A DNA stretch of 11,485 bases, from assembly GCA_041742235.1 (NCBI GenBank), contig JBGSJA010000055.1, forward strand, positions 1 to 11,485, read 5' to 3'. Source of the DNA: BOKV01 sp041742235. GTDB taxonomy: Bacteria > Pseudomonadota > Alphaproteobacteria > Rhizobiales > Rhizobiaceae. Below are positions 1 to 8,311 of the stretch, piece by piece. The translations under genes were made by a program, and so were the position numbers. Position 1 is the first letter of the stretch; each line of letters begins with the position of its first letter. The notes under the pieces are model-generated. The model saw nothing but the letters and a program-made list of their open reading frames with translations. It made no database searches and was not told where the DNA came from.

Positions 1-1
1 G

Positions 2-511
2 ACGTTTGCCTCGCCCGACTGGGACAAGGCCAGTCTCGACGCACTGCGCGCCCAGTATGAGAAGGACTCTGCCGCCTATCCAAGCTGGGCCGGGATGGAG
101 GGGCCGCGCGGAACGGTCAACGAAGAGACGCGCCACATCGCTGCGGCTGCGGCCTGGGGCCTGTTTCCGGAAGCCGATGCCACCTACTTGAACTACAACG
201 GGAGCTTTCCGGAGGGCGGCTGCTATACGGCCACCTACTCGGTGCCCGAGAACGACGCGTTCTGGTCGATCACCGTTTACGGATCGGACGGCTTCATTAA
301 GTCAGAAAAAGCCACGATTAATGGCCAGAACGTGAAGCTGAACGCGAACGGGACGTTCACGGCTTACTTCGGCTCACTTGAAGCCTGTGGCGACAAGCCC
401 AACCGGGTAGATGCTCCAAAGGGCTGGAATTTCCTGATGCGCATCTACCGACCGGGGCCTTCGGTCCTGGACGGTACCTACACTTTGCCGGATGCGGTTC
501 CTGTCACTTGA
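2..511 (+). CDS. DUF1214-domain protein (DUF1254/DUF1214 type), 3' part only
   Basis: The frame is open from the left edge to a TGA at 509-511, giving 169 residues of a gene that begins outside the window. The C-terminal part matches my memory of the DUF1214 pattern: an aromatic segment (YLNYNGSFPEGG), then FWSITVYGSDGF, then an Asn-rich turn (LNANGTFTAYFG), a proline-bearing loop (VDAPKGWNFLMRIYRPG), and a closing DGTYTLPD that corresponds to the usual 'W.PP' end. Such proteins usually carry an N-terminal DUF1254 domain, which here would lie upstream. The biochemical role of the family is not established, so no function is assigned. The gene converges on the NRPS/transporter operon and is probably unrelated to it. 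A weak hairpin with a T-run about 90 bases after the stop may end its transcript. I am fairly confident of the family and certain that the 5' end is missing. Confidence 0.75.
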   Translation, partial: TFASPDWDKASLDALRAQYEKDSAAYPSWAGMEGPRGTVNEETRHIAAAAAWGLFPEADATYLNYNGSFPEGGCYTATYSVPENDAFWSITVYGSDGFIKSEKATINGQNVKLNANGTFTAYFGSLEACGDKPNRVDAPKGWNFLMRIYRPGPSVLDGTYTLPDAVPVT

Positions 512-737
512 ATGCTGGCGAAAAACCGGGAGCGCGTGTTCATCGGTTCCGGCGAACACCGGACACTCGCCCAAACCCCTTCGAATGACGGCTCTGGGCG
601 CACTGCCGACCGGCAGTTTTGGGGCCGGAAGGAGACCGTCTGCTTAAACTTGCGTTATGTCGCTAGCTGCCGTGATCACATGGCCGGAAGCCTTTCCGAG
701 TTGGGAGCTATCTCCAATGCACCAATTGGCATTTTCT
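512..737. other. convergent intergenic spacer
   Basis: This spacer separates the stop of the plus-strand DUF1214 gene from the stop of the minus-strand NRPS2 gene. It contains a small hairpin with a T-run (602-620), a second short dyad TCCGG/CCGGA near 548-563, and a palindrome CCAATTGG near the NRPS2 end. An ATG at 512 directly follows the TGA and opens an 80-codon frame that runs into NRPS2 antisense. That frame has no recognisable protein character and I do not call it. I see no clear T-tailed terminator on the minus strand for the long operon. Confidence 0.6.
602..620 (+). terminator. possible weak intrinsic terminator after the DUF1214 gene
   Basis: The sequence ACTGCC, loop GACC, GGCAGT is followed by a run of four T (617-620). 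This is a 6-bp stem with a 4-base loop. The T-run lies on the correct side for plus-strand transcription, about 90 bases after the DUF1214 stop. The stem is short and the T-run is brief before a G-run, so termination may be inefficient. In the minus direction the stem is followed by GC-rich sequence, so it is not a candidate terminator for the NRPS operon. Confidence 0.4.
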
Positions 738-3317
738 CTATCCGGAAAGATTAGAAGAAAGGAGGTCGAGCGCTTCATCGAAGCACGAGGCGAATGGTTC
801 TTCGTTCTCGCCTTCATAAAAGGTCATGTGGTTTCCGCCCGTCTGCATCACGGCGACCACATTGGAAATCGTCGACCATCCGTAATCTGGAAAGTCGCTT
901 TCACGGACGGACTGGCTTGCCCTGATCAACACTACCGGCACTACGCTGGAGGCTGGCTTGTATTTTCGCAAAAGCAGCCGCTGGGAATTCATCATCAGCG
1001 CGTGCCAGCGACCAGGTTTCCTTTGCGCCGGCAGCGCCGCGCCAAGGTCGGCTTCCATTTTCTCCAATGGCGTCAGCCGGGAATACCGGATGCGCGTATT
1101 GACTTTACGTGCCGCCCGAACCGCCATTGTGACTACGTCCGCTTTCTTGAGGAGGATACGGACACGTTTCTGTAGTCTCTGCATACGGCTGTTGAGCCTG
1201 AGCCGGGTATCGAGAATGACTACTCCGGCAGTTTTGCCCGATCCATTCAATTGCCGCGCGATCTCGTAAGCGACGAAGCCGCCAAAGGAGTAGCCGGCCA
1301 GAAGATAGGGTCCGGCCGGATCCACCCGCTCGATACTTTTTTTCATCCGGCTGGCGATCGCAGGAACTGAATCCGGCTTCGGTTCTCCAGGCACCATCTC
1401 CGGATGGACCACTCCCAGCCCGTACCATCTCTCGACCATGCGGCGGGCGACCGAGGAAAATCGCAGCGGAATGCCGCTGGCGCCGGGGATCAGGAAGAAG
1501 CTTCGCGCGTTGCCAGATGAATAGCCCGATGGCAGCAAGGGTGTAACCAACCTGTCTTCGCCCCGCGTCTTTTGCACCGGCTTGTGACTTGAGCGGGTAA
1601 CGACGATGTAGCGCGCAATGGCCGTGATTGTTGGCTCGCGAAAGACATCGCTCATGGCGAGGTCAACGCCGAACTCCTCTTCCGTCTTGAACAAGAACTC
1701 CAGGATTGAGAGCGAGTCGCCGCCGATGTCGAAGAAGGACGCGTTCCTGTCGATCGCCCTGCCCTTCAGCACGGAACCGCAGATCTCGATCAATCTGTCT
1801 TCGATGGCGTCCAGGTTTTCATCGCGCTGAACGGGCAGATGCAGATCATGTTTCGCGAGGTCCGTGTTCGGTTCCTGTTCCGGCAATTCGCGCCTTACCG
1901 GAAGCTGCCAAAGTCTGGTGTTCCGGTCCTTAATGATTGCCGCGGCAACGCTGCGAAAATCCTCCGCAAAGGCCTCGAGCGCGGCGGCCTCCAGTAAGGC
2001 GGTGTCATGGTGCAGGCGAACCGTCCGCAGGTCGCCGTCGTCGACGATGGCGATCCAAAGATCAAACTTCGCATTCTCGCGCGCGTACTTGATTGGCGAG
2101 CTTTCGATCCCTGCCCCCTGCAGGGTCGGGCGGAAGTGCTGCCGGTGTGTGAACATTATTTGTCCGAACGGCATCTTCGCAGAGTTCGAACGAAGTTCGG
2201 GCATTTTGCGCACCAGCATGTCGAAAGGGTAATCGCCATGCGAAAGCGAAGCGATTACCTGTTCACGCACTCCAGCCAGAAACTCCATGAAGGGCGGATC
2301 TGTCTCGCTCCGCGTCCGCATCACCACGGTGTTCGTAAAAACGCCGATCAGATTGGCGAGCTCGGGCCGGTTGCGGCCCGCCATCTGCGTGGCAATCGCA
2401 ATGTCGGTTTCCCCAGACCGTCCGTGAAGTGTCGCCATCGTAATCGCGAGCATTGTCATGAACGGGGTTGCGCCGCATGCCCGCCCGATTGCGTCCAGCG
2501 CATTGCTGGTTTGCGGATTGAGCGAAAAGCTCAGCTCGCCAAGTGCACCACGCGAAGGCGCAGCCCGATTTCTTGCGGCAGGCAAGGTGAACTGACTGTC
2601 GGCGCCCTGCAACTGCGAGCGCCAGAAGCCGAGCGAAGCGTCCCAGCGCCCATTGGCCAATTCCGCGTTCTGCCATGATGCGAAATCGGAATACCGGATC
2701 TTCAGATCCGGAACGTTCGCAGGCACGCCCTGTGCATGCGCCCTGTAGAAAGCCTCGATCTCGGCATTGAAGATCCGGACCGACCATTCATCGCAAACTA
2801 CGTGATGGATGACGGTGACGAAGAGAAAATCCTCGTCGTCCAGCTGCAGCAACCTGGCGCGTATGGGAGGCTCTGATGCGAGATCGAACGGCAGCTCCGC
2901 AGTCTCTTCCACCAGGCGCTCGATCTGGCCGGCACGATCCTCCTCCGGATAGATACTAGCCACTGCAAGGCGCGGCAGCACCGGAGAGGGAGATGTTCGC
3001 GCGATGCCCTCGTCCAAGGTGATGACCGACCTTAGCGGCTCATGCCGCGCCACGACATCGTCGAATGCGCGCGCGAGACTGGCGGGATCGAGCTTGCCGG
3101 AAAGGCGTACCGCCTGAACGACGTTGAAAGTCCGTTCGTCCTGGATCTTGTCGGAGAACCATATGCGATGTTGCGCAGGTGAAAGCGGCACCACTCGTGG
3201 ATGATCGGCCCTAGGTATCGATGCGCCCGCCATGGCCCGCTTGCGACGTGCAAGCAGTTCGGTTTCAAGGCTGGCCCGCTTCTTCAGATCGGAAGATTCG
3301 AGGGGTGAATCAGACAT
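738..3317 (-). CDS. NRPS termination protein, C-T-TE, without an adenylation domain
   Basis: This is an 859-residue protein. A condensation domain at about 43-475 (nt 1893-3191) has the active-site motif HHVVCDEW, with H171, H172 and D176 present and Glu where Gly is usual. A carrier domain at about 503-575 (nt 1593-1811) has FFDIGGDSLS, with S535 as the phosphopantetheine site. A type I thioesterase at about 605-855 (nt 753-1505) shows the nucleophile motif GYSFGG (S677), a likely Asp in VVILDT (D703) and the catalytic His in GGNHMTF (H830). No adenylation domain lies between C and T. The start at 3317 is chosen over an upstream GTG (3344) because GGAG lies 7 bases before it and it overlaps the NRPS1 stop by 8 bases, so translation is probably coupled. 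The basic N-terminal stretch (residues 11-30) may be a docking helix. The expected role is to take the chain from T2 of NRPS1, join it to a further amine or T3-bound unit, and release it by hydrolysis or cyclisation. The final acceptor is unknown. Confidence 0.93.
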   Translation of the reverse strand: MSDSPLESSDLKKRASLETELLARRKRAMAGASIPRADHPRVVPLSPAQHRIWFSDKIQDERTFNVVQAVRLSGKLDPASLARAFDDVVARHEPLRSVITLDEGIARTSPSPVLPRLAVASIYPEEDRAGQIERLVEETAELPFDLASEPPIRARLLQLDDEDFLFVTVIHHVVCDEWSVRIFNAEIEAFYRAHAQGVPANVPDLKIRYSDFASWQNAELANGRWDASLGFWRSQLQGADSQFTLPAARNRAAPSRGALGELSFSLNPQTSNALDAIGRACGATPFMTMLAITMATLHGRSGETDIAIATQMAGRNRPELANLIGVFTNTVVMRTRSETDPPFMEFLAGVREQVIASLSHGDYPFDMLVRKMPELRSNSAKMPFGQIMFTHRQHFRPTLQGAGIESSPIKYARENAKFDLWIAIVDDGDLRTVRLHHDTALLEAAALEAFAEDFRSVAAAIIKDRNTRLWQLPVRRELPEQEPNTDLAKHDLHLPVQRDENLDAIEDRLIEICGSVLKGRAIDRNASFFDIGGDSLSILEFLFKTEEEFGVDLAMSDVFREPTITAIARYIVVTRSSHKPVQKTRGEDRLVTPLLPSGYSSGNARSFFLIPGASGIPLRFSSVARRMVERWYGLGVVHPEMVPGEPKPDSVPAIASRMKKSIERVDPAGPYLLAGYSFGGFVAYEIARQLNGSGKTAGVVILDTRLRLNSRMQRLQKRVRILLKKADVVTMAVRAARKVNTRIRYSRLTPLEKMEADLGAALPAQRKPGRWHALMMNSQRLLLRKYKPASSVVPVVLIRASQSVRESDFPDYGWSTISNVVAVMQTGGNHMTFYEGENEEPFASCFDEALDLLSSNLSG

Positions 3318-6300
3318 GCGGATGCTCCGCCGCGGCAGTCGCAAACGCCTGCTTCTCTTCCAAGAGAAGGAGCCGCTCGGTGATTTCCACTGACAGCATT
3401 CGGATCGTCGGAAAGCGGAAGAAATCCCCGTAGTCCATCGATAGCGCGATTTCCTCCTCCAACCTCATCGCCAGTTGCAGAACCAGCAGCGAATGTCCGC
3501 CAAGGTCGAAAAAATCATCGTCGATGCTGATCTTCTCGATTTCGAGCAATTCGGTCCATATGCCCGCCAGCAACTTCTCCACCGGAGTGCGCGGGGCTTC
3601 ATAAACCTGCTCGGGGGGGCCGCCCGCGGAAATTTCAAGCAGCGCCTTGCGATCCACCTTTCCGTTCGATGTAAGCGGAAAGGCACCAACGGCGATGATT
3701 TCACCGGGGACCATGTATTCGGGGAGTTCACTGGAAACCAGCCGGCGAACCGAGGCAGAATCGACAGTTGCGCCGCCTGACGCGGGCATTACAAACGCCG
3801 CCAGCGACCGGACGGCGCCACCTTCCTCGCGGCGCGGCACGACCACCGCATCTGCGATGGCAGGGTTGCGCCGCAAGACAGTTTCGATCTCCTGGAGTTC
3901 CACCCGGAAGCCCCGGATTTTTATCTGGGTGTCCTTGCGACCCCGGAAATCCAGTTTCCCATCGGGAAGCATTCTTGCCCGGTCACCGGTGCGGTACATG
4001 CGTGCGCCGGGTTCATTGGAGAATGGATCGTCAAGGAATAATGTTTGAGTTTCGGCAGGCATATTGAGGTAGCCCTGTGCAACCCCGTCACCGCCGACGT
4101 AAAGGTCGCCTTCGACGCCGAGGGGAAGAACTCTCAGCCTCTCGTCCAGAACGTAGGCAGTGGAATTGGCGATCGGCCGGCCGATCGGAACGGCGCCATT
4201 CTCCAAATCTGCCAGCCGCACGGCACAGCAAGTCGAAAAGGTCGTGTTTTCCGTCGGGCCGTAGCCGTTGACAAAGGTGCAGCGCGGATGGGCCGCAAGG
4301 AACTTACGCACGTGATCAGCGGACAGCACATCGCCGCCCGCAAGCACCTGGCGGACTTGCCGAAAGCAGTCCAATCGCAAATCGACAACCTTGTGAAACA
4401 GCCCGGCCGTCATCCAGAGGGTGGTAATGCCCTCCTCCATGATGGTGTTGGCGAGCTCGGAGATTGTCGGCTGGCCGACTTTCGGCTGCACCAGCGTGCC
4501 GCCGTTCAGCAATGCCACCCATATCTCGAAAGTTGAGGCATCGAAAGCAACGGAACTCAGCTGCAAGATCCTTTCGTCGGGGCCAAGCTGCGCATAGTCG
4601 GCCCCCTTGACGAGACGCAGAATCGACCGATGGCTGATCAGCGCTCCCTTCGGAATGCCCGTGGAGCCGGAGGTGTAGCAGATGTAGCCGATGTCTTCGG
4701 ACCCCAAAGGCGGACGCGGCGGCGCGCCGCTTGTCAGGTCGGAATCGGATCCGGCCGGGATCGACAACGCCGCAACGCCGGCAGCCCCTGGATGAACCTC
4801 GCCCTGGGCCAGAAAGAGCCTTGCACCGCTTGCGTGAATGATGTGGCGTACGCGATTTTCCGGCAGTCCCGGTTCGATTGCCAAATAGGTTCCTGCTGAT
4901 TTCAGGATGCCAAGCAGGCCCGCGACAAGGGCAGGCGTTCGCTCGGCGGATATGGCAACGACATCTCCGCTTGCCAGGCCTCGGTCATGAAGCAGGGTTG
5001 CAAGGCGATCCGACCATTTGTCGAGTTGCTGATACGTAATTTCCTCGTCGCCATGGGCGATTGCGACGTTGTCGGGAAAAGCGGTTGCCGTTTCCTTGAA
5101 GACCTCGGGCACGCTCGCGTCGCGGGGATAAGGTGAAACCTTGCCGCCGCAATAGGCAGAAATAAGGGCACGCTCGTCATCGGGAAGGATTTGGAAGTCA
5201 TCGACGTGACGTTGCGGATCAGCCAAGATTTCTCCAAGCAGCGTCTTGAACCGACTGATAATCCTTTCCACCCCAGGCTGATCGAAAACGTCGGTGGAAA
5301 ATTCCACATGGCCCTCGATCTCGCCGCCCGCTTCGGCAAGCACGAAGGAGAGGTCGAAATGGGCACGGCTATGGTCGAAGTTGAACGGCTCGAACGTGGC
5401 TGAATCCCACTGTTTGGCACGCGACTCTTTCGGCATGAACCCGAACATCACCTGTTTCAGCGAAGTCAGACCTTCCCGCCGATACCCGGCTTTTTGAACC
5501 AGCCTGTCGAACGGAACTTCAGAGTGCGCAAGAATGCGGGCCATGCGCCCGCTGGCGAAATGAAGGTAATCGATAAACGTCGTGTCGTGCCCGAACCTTG
5601 CCCGGATCGGAATGGTGTTTAGCAGGAAACCGACCAGCAGTTCGCGCACCTTTGCCGGACGGTTATCGACGACCGTCGAAATTACGAAGTCGCCTTGTCC
5701 CGAAAGGCGTTTGATCAGGACTTCAAAAGCTGCAAGGGCAGTCACGAACAACGTCACATTGGCCTCGGCCGCTATCCTTCGAAGGCCATCGCAAACTTCC
5801 TTGGAAATCCTGATCCTGATGCGTTCGCCCCGATAGGTCGGCACCTGCCGTCGAGGGCGTTCGGCAAGCGCGCCAAGATCGCCGCTCGCATTCCCGATCT
5901 CGTCAAGCCAGAAGGCGATCAGCCGATCCTTCTCGTCCTGGGCGATATTGGCAGTTCGCCAGGCGACATAATCGCCGAATTGTGGCCCCGGCTCGTTCGC
6001 CGGCAGCTCCTTCCCCGCAGCGAAAGCGGTCCACGCCTCGACCAGCTGCTCGGCGATGATCGCGGAGCTTCTGCCATCCGTGACGAGATGATGCATCTGG
6101 AATACGAGCAGCGCCTCGTTGTCGATGGTCAGGATGATGTCGGCCCTGACCAGAGGGCCATACTCCAGATCGTATGGCCTACCCGCCAATTCCCGTGCCT
6201 TCGACAACTGATCAGCGGCCGATTGCGAACGCATGTCGACAAGGCCAACCGGCAACTGGCCAGGCGGGTGAAACAACTGTCGCGGAGTACCATCCATCTC

Positions 6301-8307
6301 GTTGAAGGTGGCCCGCAACGCTTCGTGCCGGCTGATCACGTAGTTGACCGCATTGCTGATTGCACCGGTGTCAAGCGGGCCGCGAAACCTGATCCCAAAC
6401 GCGTTGTTGTAAAGGGGAACATGCGGGGACAGCTTGCAGATTGACCAGAGCCGCCATTGGCTCGATGTCAGCGGAAGTTCCACATCGCCGTCCGGTCTTC
6501 GGGGAAACTCCGGATATCGGGAGGCGTCGCCTGATTTTTCGGGTTGAGAACCGATCAACGTCTTCAACGCGCCAAGCGTTGCACCTTCACCGTAGATGAC
6601 ACTTGCATCGAGACTTATGCCGAATGCCTCCTCCACGGCCATGATCAAACGGATCGCGCTGAGGGAATCTCCACCCATGAGCGTGAAGTTCTGTGCATCA
6701 TCGACGAGCGGCAGTTTGAGCGCGTCGCTCCAGATCTCCTCAAGGCGGCCGGAAGGCGGCTTGCCAGGCCCGGAGAAGGACCCCTGAAGGTCGTCCTGCA
6801 ACTGCGAAAGATTGAAATAATCCGCCGCCAAGACGCGCGAACGCTTGCCGGAGATCGCTTCGGGGATTTTCTCGGTCTGGATAATGACCGCGGGGAGCTT
6901 GAAGTCAGCCAGCCGACCGGCAACGAATTCCCGCAGTTCCATCAAACTCGGCGCTTTTTCCTGTGAAGCGACGATGGCGATGCCGGCTGTTTGGCCCAGC
7001 GTCTTGTGGCGGATTGGAAAGCAAAGCGCATCCGACACGCCGGGATGCGCCAGGAACGCGCCTTCGACTTCTTGGGGGGAAATCTTATGTCCGCCCTTGT
7101 TGATGATTTCCTTCAGTCTGCCGCTGATGACGAGATAGCCGCTCTCGTCGAAAAATCCTACATCGCCGGTGCGGAACCACTCCCCCATGAATGCTTCGCG
7201 GTTTAGCGCTTCATCGTCATAGCCGCTGAAAACGCCTGCGCCCTTGACGATGATTTCTCCTTCGTTCGTGTCATTGCCGTCCGGATCGACCAGCCGGACC
7301 TCGCAGTCCTGAACCACACCGGTCGTGCCAGGTTTTCGCAATCCGGGCGGCATAGGATTGCAGCTGATTGGGCCAGCTTCCGAGCTGCCATATTTCTGGA
7401 TGCAGGGTACGCCAAACGAAGTTTCAAGGTTCTCTTGCAACGCCGGCGACAGGGCGTAGCCGGCGGAACGCACGAAGCGCAGCTTGGAGCGGGATAACGC
7501 CTCGCGGTTTTGATCCAGCCTGTCGAGGATGGCCCTGTGATGCGCAGGCCCGCCCGTATACCAGGTCACCCCGAACTCTACGATATCCCTGAAGAATTCA
7601 TCGGGATCGAAGCGAGGCGGCACGACGATCGCGCCGCCCGACCAGATCGTGGCAAGAAGGCCGATGTTCAGGGCGCCAGACAAGTGCGTCGGCCGGAAAT
7701 TGATGGTGATATCCGAGGCCGTCAAACCGAGTACGCGGCTTTCGGCTTCTGCACGGAAAAGTAGCGTACGGTGCAGGAAACGGCCCGCCTTCGGCCGACC
7801 CGTGGTTCCCGATGAACTGAGCACACAGGCGAAGTCGTCCGCCTGCGCCGGCCCCGACATCCTGGCCGCGCCGCGAACTCCGCCTTGCAGCCGGAAGACT
7901 CCTGCCCGATCGCCGGCTTCGGATGAAGCAATGATCGCAGGGATGGAATGCCTACATGCAATTGCGGCGAGGTCCGGACGTTCTCCGGCAACGATCGCGG
8001 CGTTGAGCTTCAGCGCCGGCAGAATGCGGTCCAGCTCGAACTCTGTCAGGTCGGGATTGAGCGGCACCGCGGTCGCACTGCAGGCAGTGCTCAAATAGGC
8101 GACGAGAGAGTGAGGGCGCGATGGCATGAAAAGGCCGACGCGGTCGCCGCGACCGATACCGTGCACGTTGAGATGTTCCCTGACGGCGCAAATCGATTCC
8201 AGAAGACCCTGATAGGTCATCGACTGCCTGCCCGGAGCATGAAAGGCAAACGAAGCTGGCCGTCGCCGGGCATGTGATGCGATTACGCTTTCGAAGCTTT
8301 CGTTCAT
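3310..8307 (-). CDS. NRPS A-T-C-A-T with acyl-CoA-ligase-like starter domain
   Basis: This is a 1665-residue protein. A1 at about 1-500 (nt 6808-8307) has the P-loop LSSSGTTGRPKAG, YGSSEAG, RTGDVG and the C-terminal catalytic K488 in ISGKRSR. Its WYTGGPAHHRAIL segment and overall layout recall Pcs60/oxalyl-CoA ligase-type acyl-CoA synthetases, and no Asp sits at the amino-group-binding position (G211 by hand alignment). T1 at about 518-587 has LMGGDSLS (S548). C1 at about 607-1045 (nt 5173-6489) has intact HHLVTDG (H739, H740, D744). A2 at about 1066-1560 (nt 3628-5112) has YTSGSTGIPKG, GYGPTEN, RTGDRAR and K1550; its code reads D1256 A1257 F1260 W1298 L1322 G1324 G1348 T1356 F1357 K1550, close to a valine code. 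T2 at about 1573-1645 has DLGGHSL (S1606). The expected role is to load a carboxylic acid on T1, condense it with valine or a similar residue on T2, and pass the acyl-aminoacyl chain to NRPS2. The start at 8307 has AGGA 4 bases upstream; the upstream GTG at 8340 has no such site. No epimerisation or methylation domain is seen. Confidence 0.95.
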   Translation of the reverse strand: MNESFESVIASHARRRPASFAFHAPGRQSMTYQGLLESICAVREHLNVHGIGRGDRVGLFMPSRPHSLVAYLSTACSATAVPLNPDLTEFELDRILPALKLNAAIVAGERPDLAAIACRHSIPAIIASSEAGDRAGVFRLQGGVRGAARMSGPAQADDFACVLSSSGTTGRPKAGRFLHRTLLFRAEAESRVLGLTASDITINFRPTHLSGALNIGLLATIWSGGAIVVPPRFDPDEFFRDIVEFGVTWYTGGPAHHRAILDRLDQNREALSRSKLRFVRSAGYALSPALQENLETSFGVPCIQKYGSSEAGPISCNPMPPGLRKPGTTGVVQDCEVRLVDPDGNDTNEGEIIVKGAGVFSGYDDEALNREAFMGEWFRTGDVGFFDESGYLVISGRLKEIINKGGHKISPQEVEGAFLAHPGVSDALCFPIRHKTLGQTAGIAIVASQEKAPSLMELREFVAGRLADFKLPAVIIQTEKIPEAISGKRSRVLAADYFNLSQLQDDLQGSFSGPGKPPSGRLEEIWSDALKLPLVDDAQNFTLMGGDSLSAIRLIMAVEEAFGISLDASVIYGEGATLGALKTLIGSQPEKSGDASRYPEFPRRPDGDVELPLTSSQWRLWSICKLSPHVPLYNNAFGIRFRGPLDTGAISNAVNYVISRHEALRATFNEMDGTPRQLFHPPGQLPVGLVDMRSQSAADQLSKARELAGRPYDLEYGPLVRADIILTIDNEALLVFQMHHLVTDGRSSAIIAEQLVEAWTAFAAGKELPANEPGPQFGDYVAWRTANIAQDEKDRLIAFWLDEIGNASGDLGALAERPRRQVPTYRGERIRIRISKEVCDGLRRIAAEANVTLFVTALAAFEVLIKRLSGQGDFVISTVVDNRPAKVRELLVGFLLNTIPIRARFGHDTTFIDYLHFASGRMARILAHSEVPFDRLVQKAGYRREGLTSLKQVMFGFMPKESRAKQWDSATFEPFNFDHSRAHFDLSFVLAEAGGEIEGHVEFSTDVFDQPGVERIISRFKTLLGEILADPQRHVDDFQILPDDERALISAYCGGKVSPYPRDASVPEVFKETATAFPDNVAIAHGDEEITYQQLDKWSDRLATLLHDRGLASGDVVAISAERTPALVAGLLGILKSAGTYLAIEPGLPENRVRHIIHASGARLFLAQGEVHPGAAGVAALSIPAGSDSDLTSGAPPRPPLGSEDIGYICYTSGSTGIPKGALISHRSILRLVKGADYAQLGPDERILQLSSVAFDASTFEIWVALLNGGTLVQPKVGQPTISELANTIMEEGITTLWMTAGLFHKVVDLRLDCFRQVRQVLAGGDVLSADHVRKFLAAHPRCTFVNGYGPTENTTFSTCCAVRLADLENGAVPIGRPIANSTAYVLDERLRVLPLGVEGDLYVGGDGVAQGYLNMPAETQTLFLDDPFSNEPGARMYRTGDRARMLPDGKLDFRGRKDTQIKIRGFRVELQEIETVLRRNPAIADAVVVPRREEGGAVRSLAAFVMPASGGATVDSASVRRLVSSELPEYMVPGEIIAVGAFPLTSNGKVDRKALLEISAGGPPEQVYEAPRTPVEKLLAGIWTELLEIEKISIDDDFFDLGGHSLLVLQLAMRLEEEIALSMDYGDFFRFPTIRMLSVEITERLLLLEEKQAFATAAAEHPHV
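3325..3328 (-). promoter_or_regulatory. ribosome binding site deciding the NRPS2 start
   Basis: GGAG on the minus strand lies 7 bases before the ATG at 3317-3315, inside the last codons of NRPS1. The ATG shares bases with the NRPS1 end (ATGTCTGA holds both start and stop), so the 9-codon longer GTG start is less likely and coupled translation of the two synthetases is expected. Confidence 0.7.
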
Positions 8308-8311
8308 GCTT

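Noticed and set aside
718..735. CCAATTGG palindrome followed by TTTT near the NRPS2 end, as a terminator
   Set aside because: The palindrome leaves no loop, and the T-run is on the plus-strand side, not the side needed for the minus-strand operon.
512..754. Plus-strand 80-codon frame starting with ATG right after the DUF1214 stop
   Set aside because: TGAATG spacing is suggestive, but the peptide has no recognisable features, crosses the terminator-like hairpin and runs into the NRPS2 3' end in antisense.
2007..2678. Plus-strand open frame of 223 codons opposite NRPS2
   Set aside because: It is antisense to the C2 domain; its composition (many Arg, Cys and His) looks like a shadow frame.
5695..6444. 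Plus-strand open frame of 249 codons opposite NRPS1
   Set aside because: It lies fully antisense to the conserved C1 domain, has no recognisable protein features, and is expected as a shadow in GC-rich coding DNA.
3345..8307. Frameshift or broken domain within NRPS1
   Set aside because: The full 1665-codon frame is open, and each of the A, T, C, A and T domains shows its core motifs in order.
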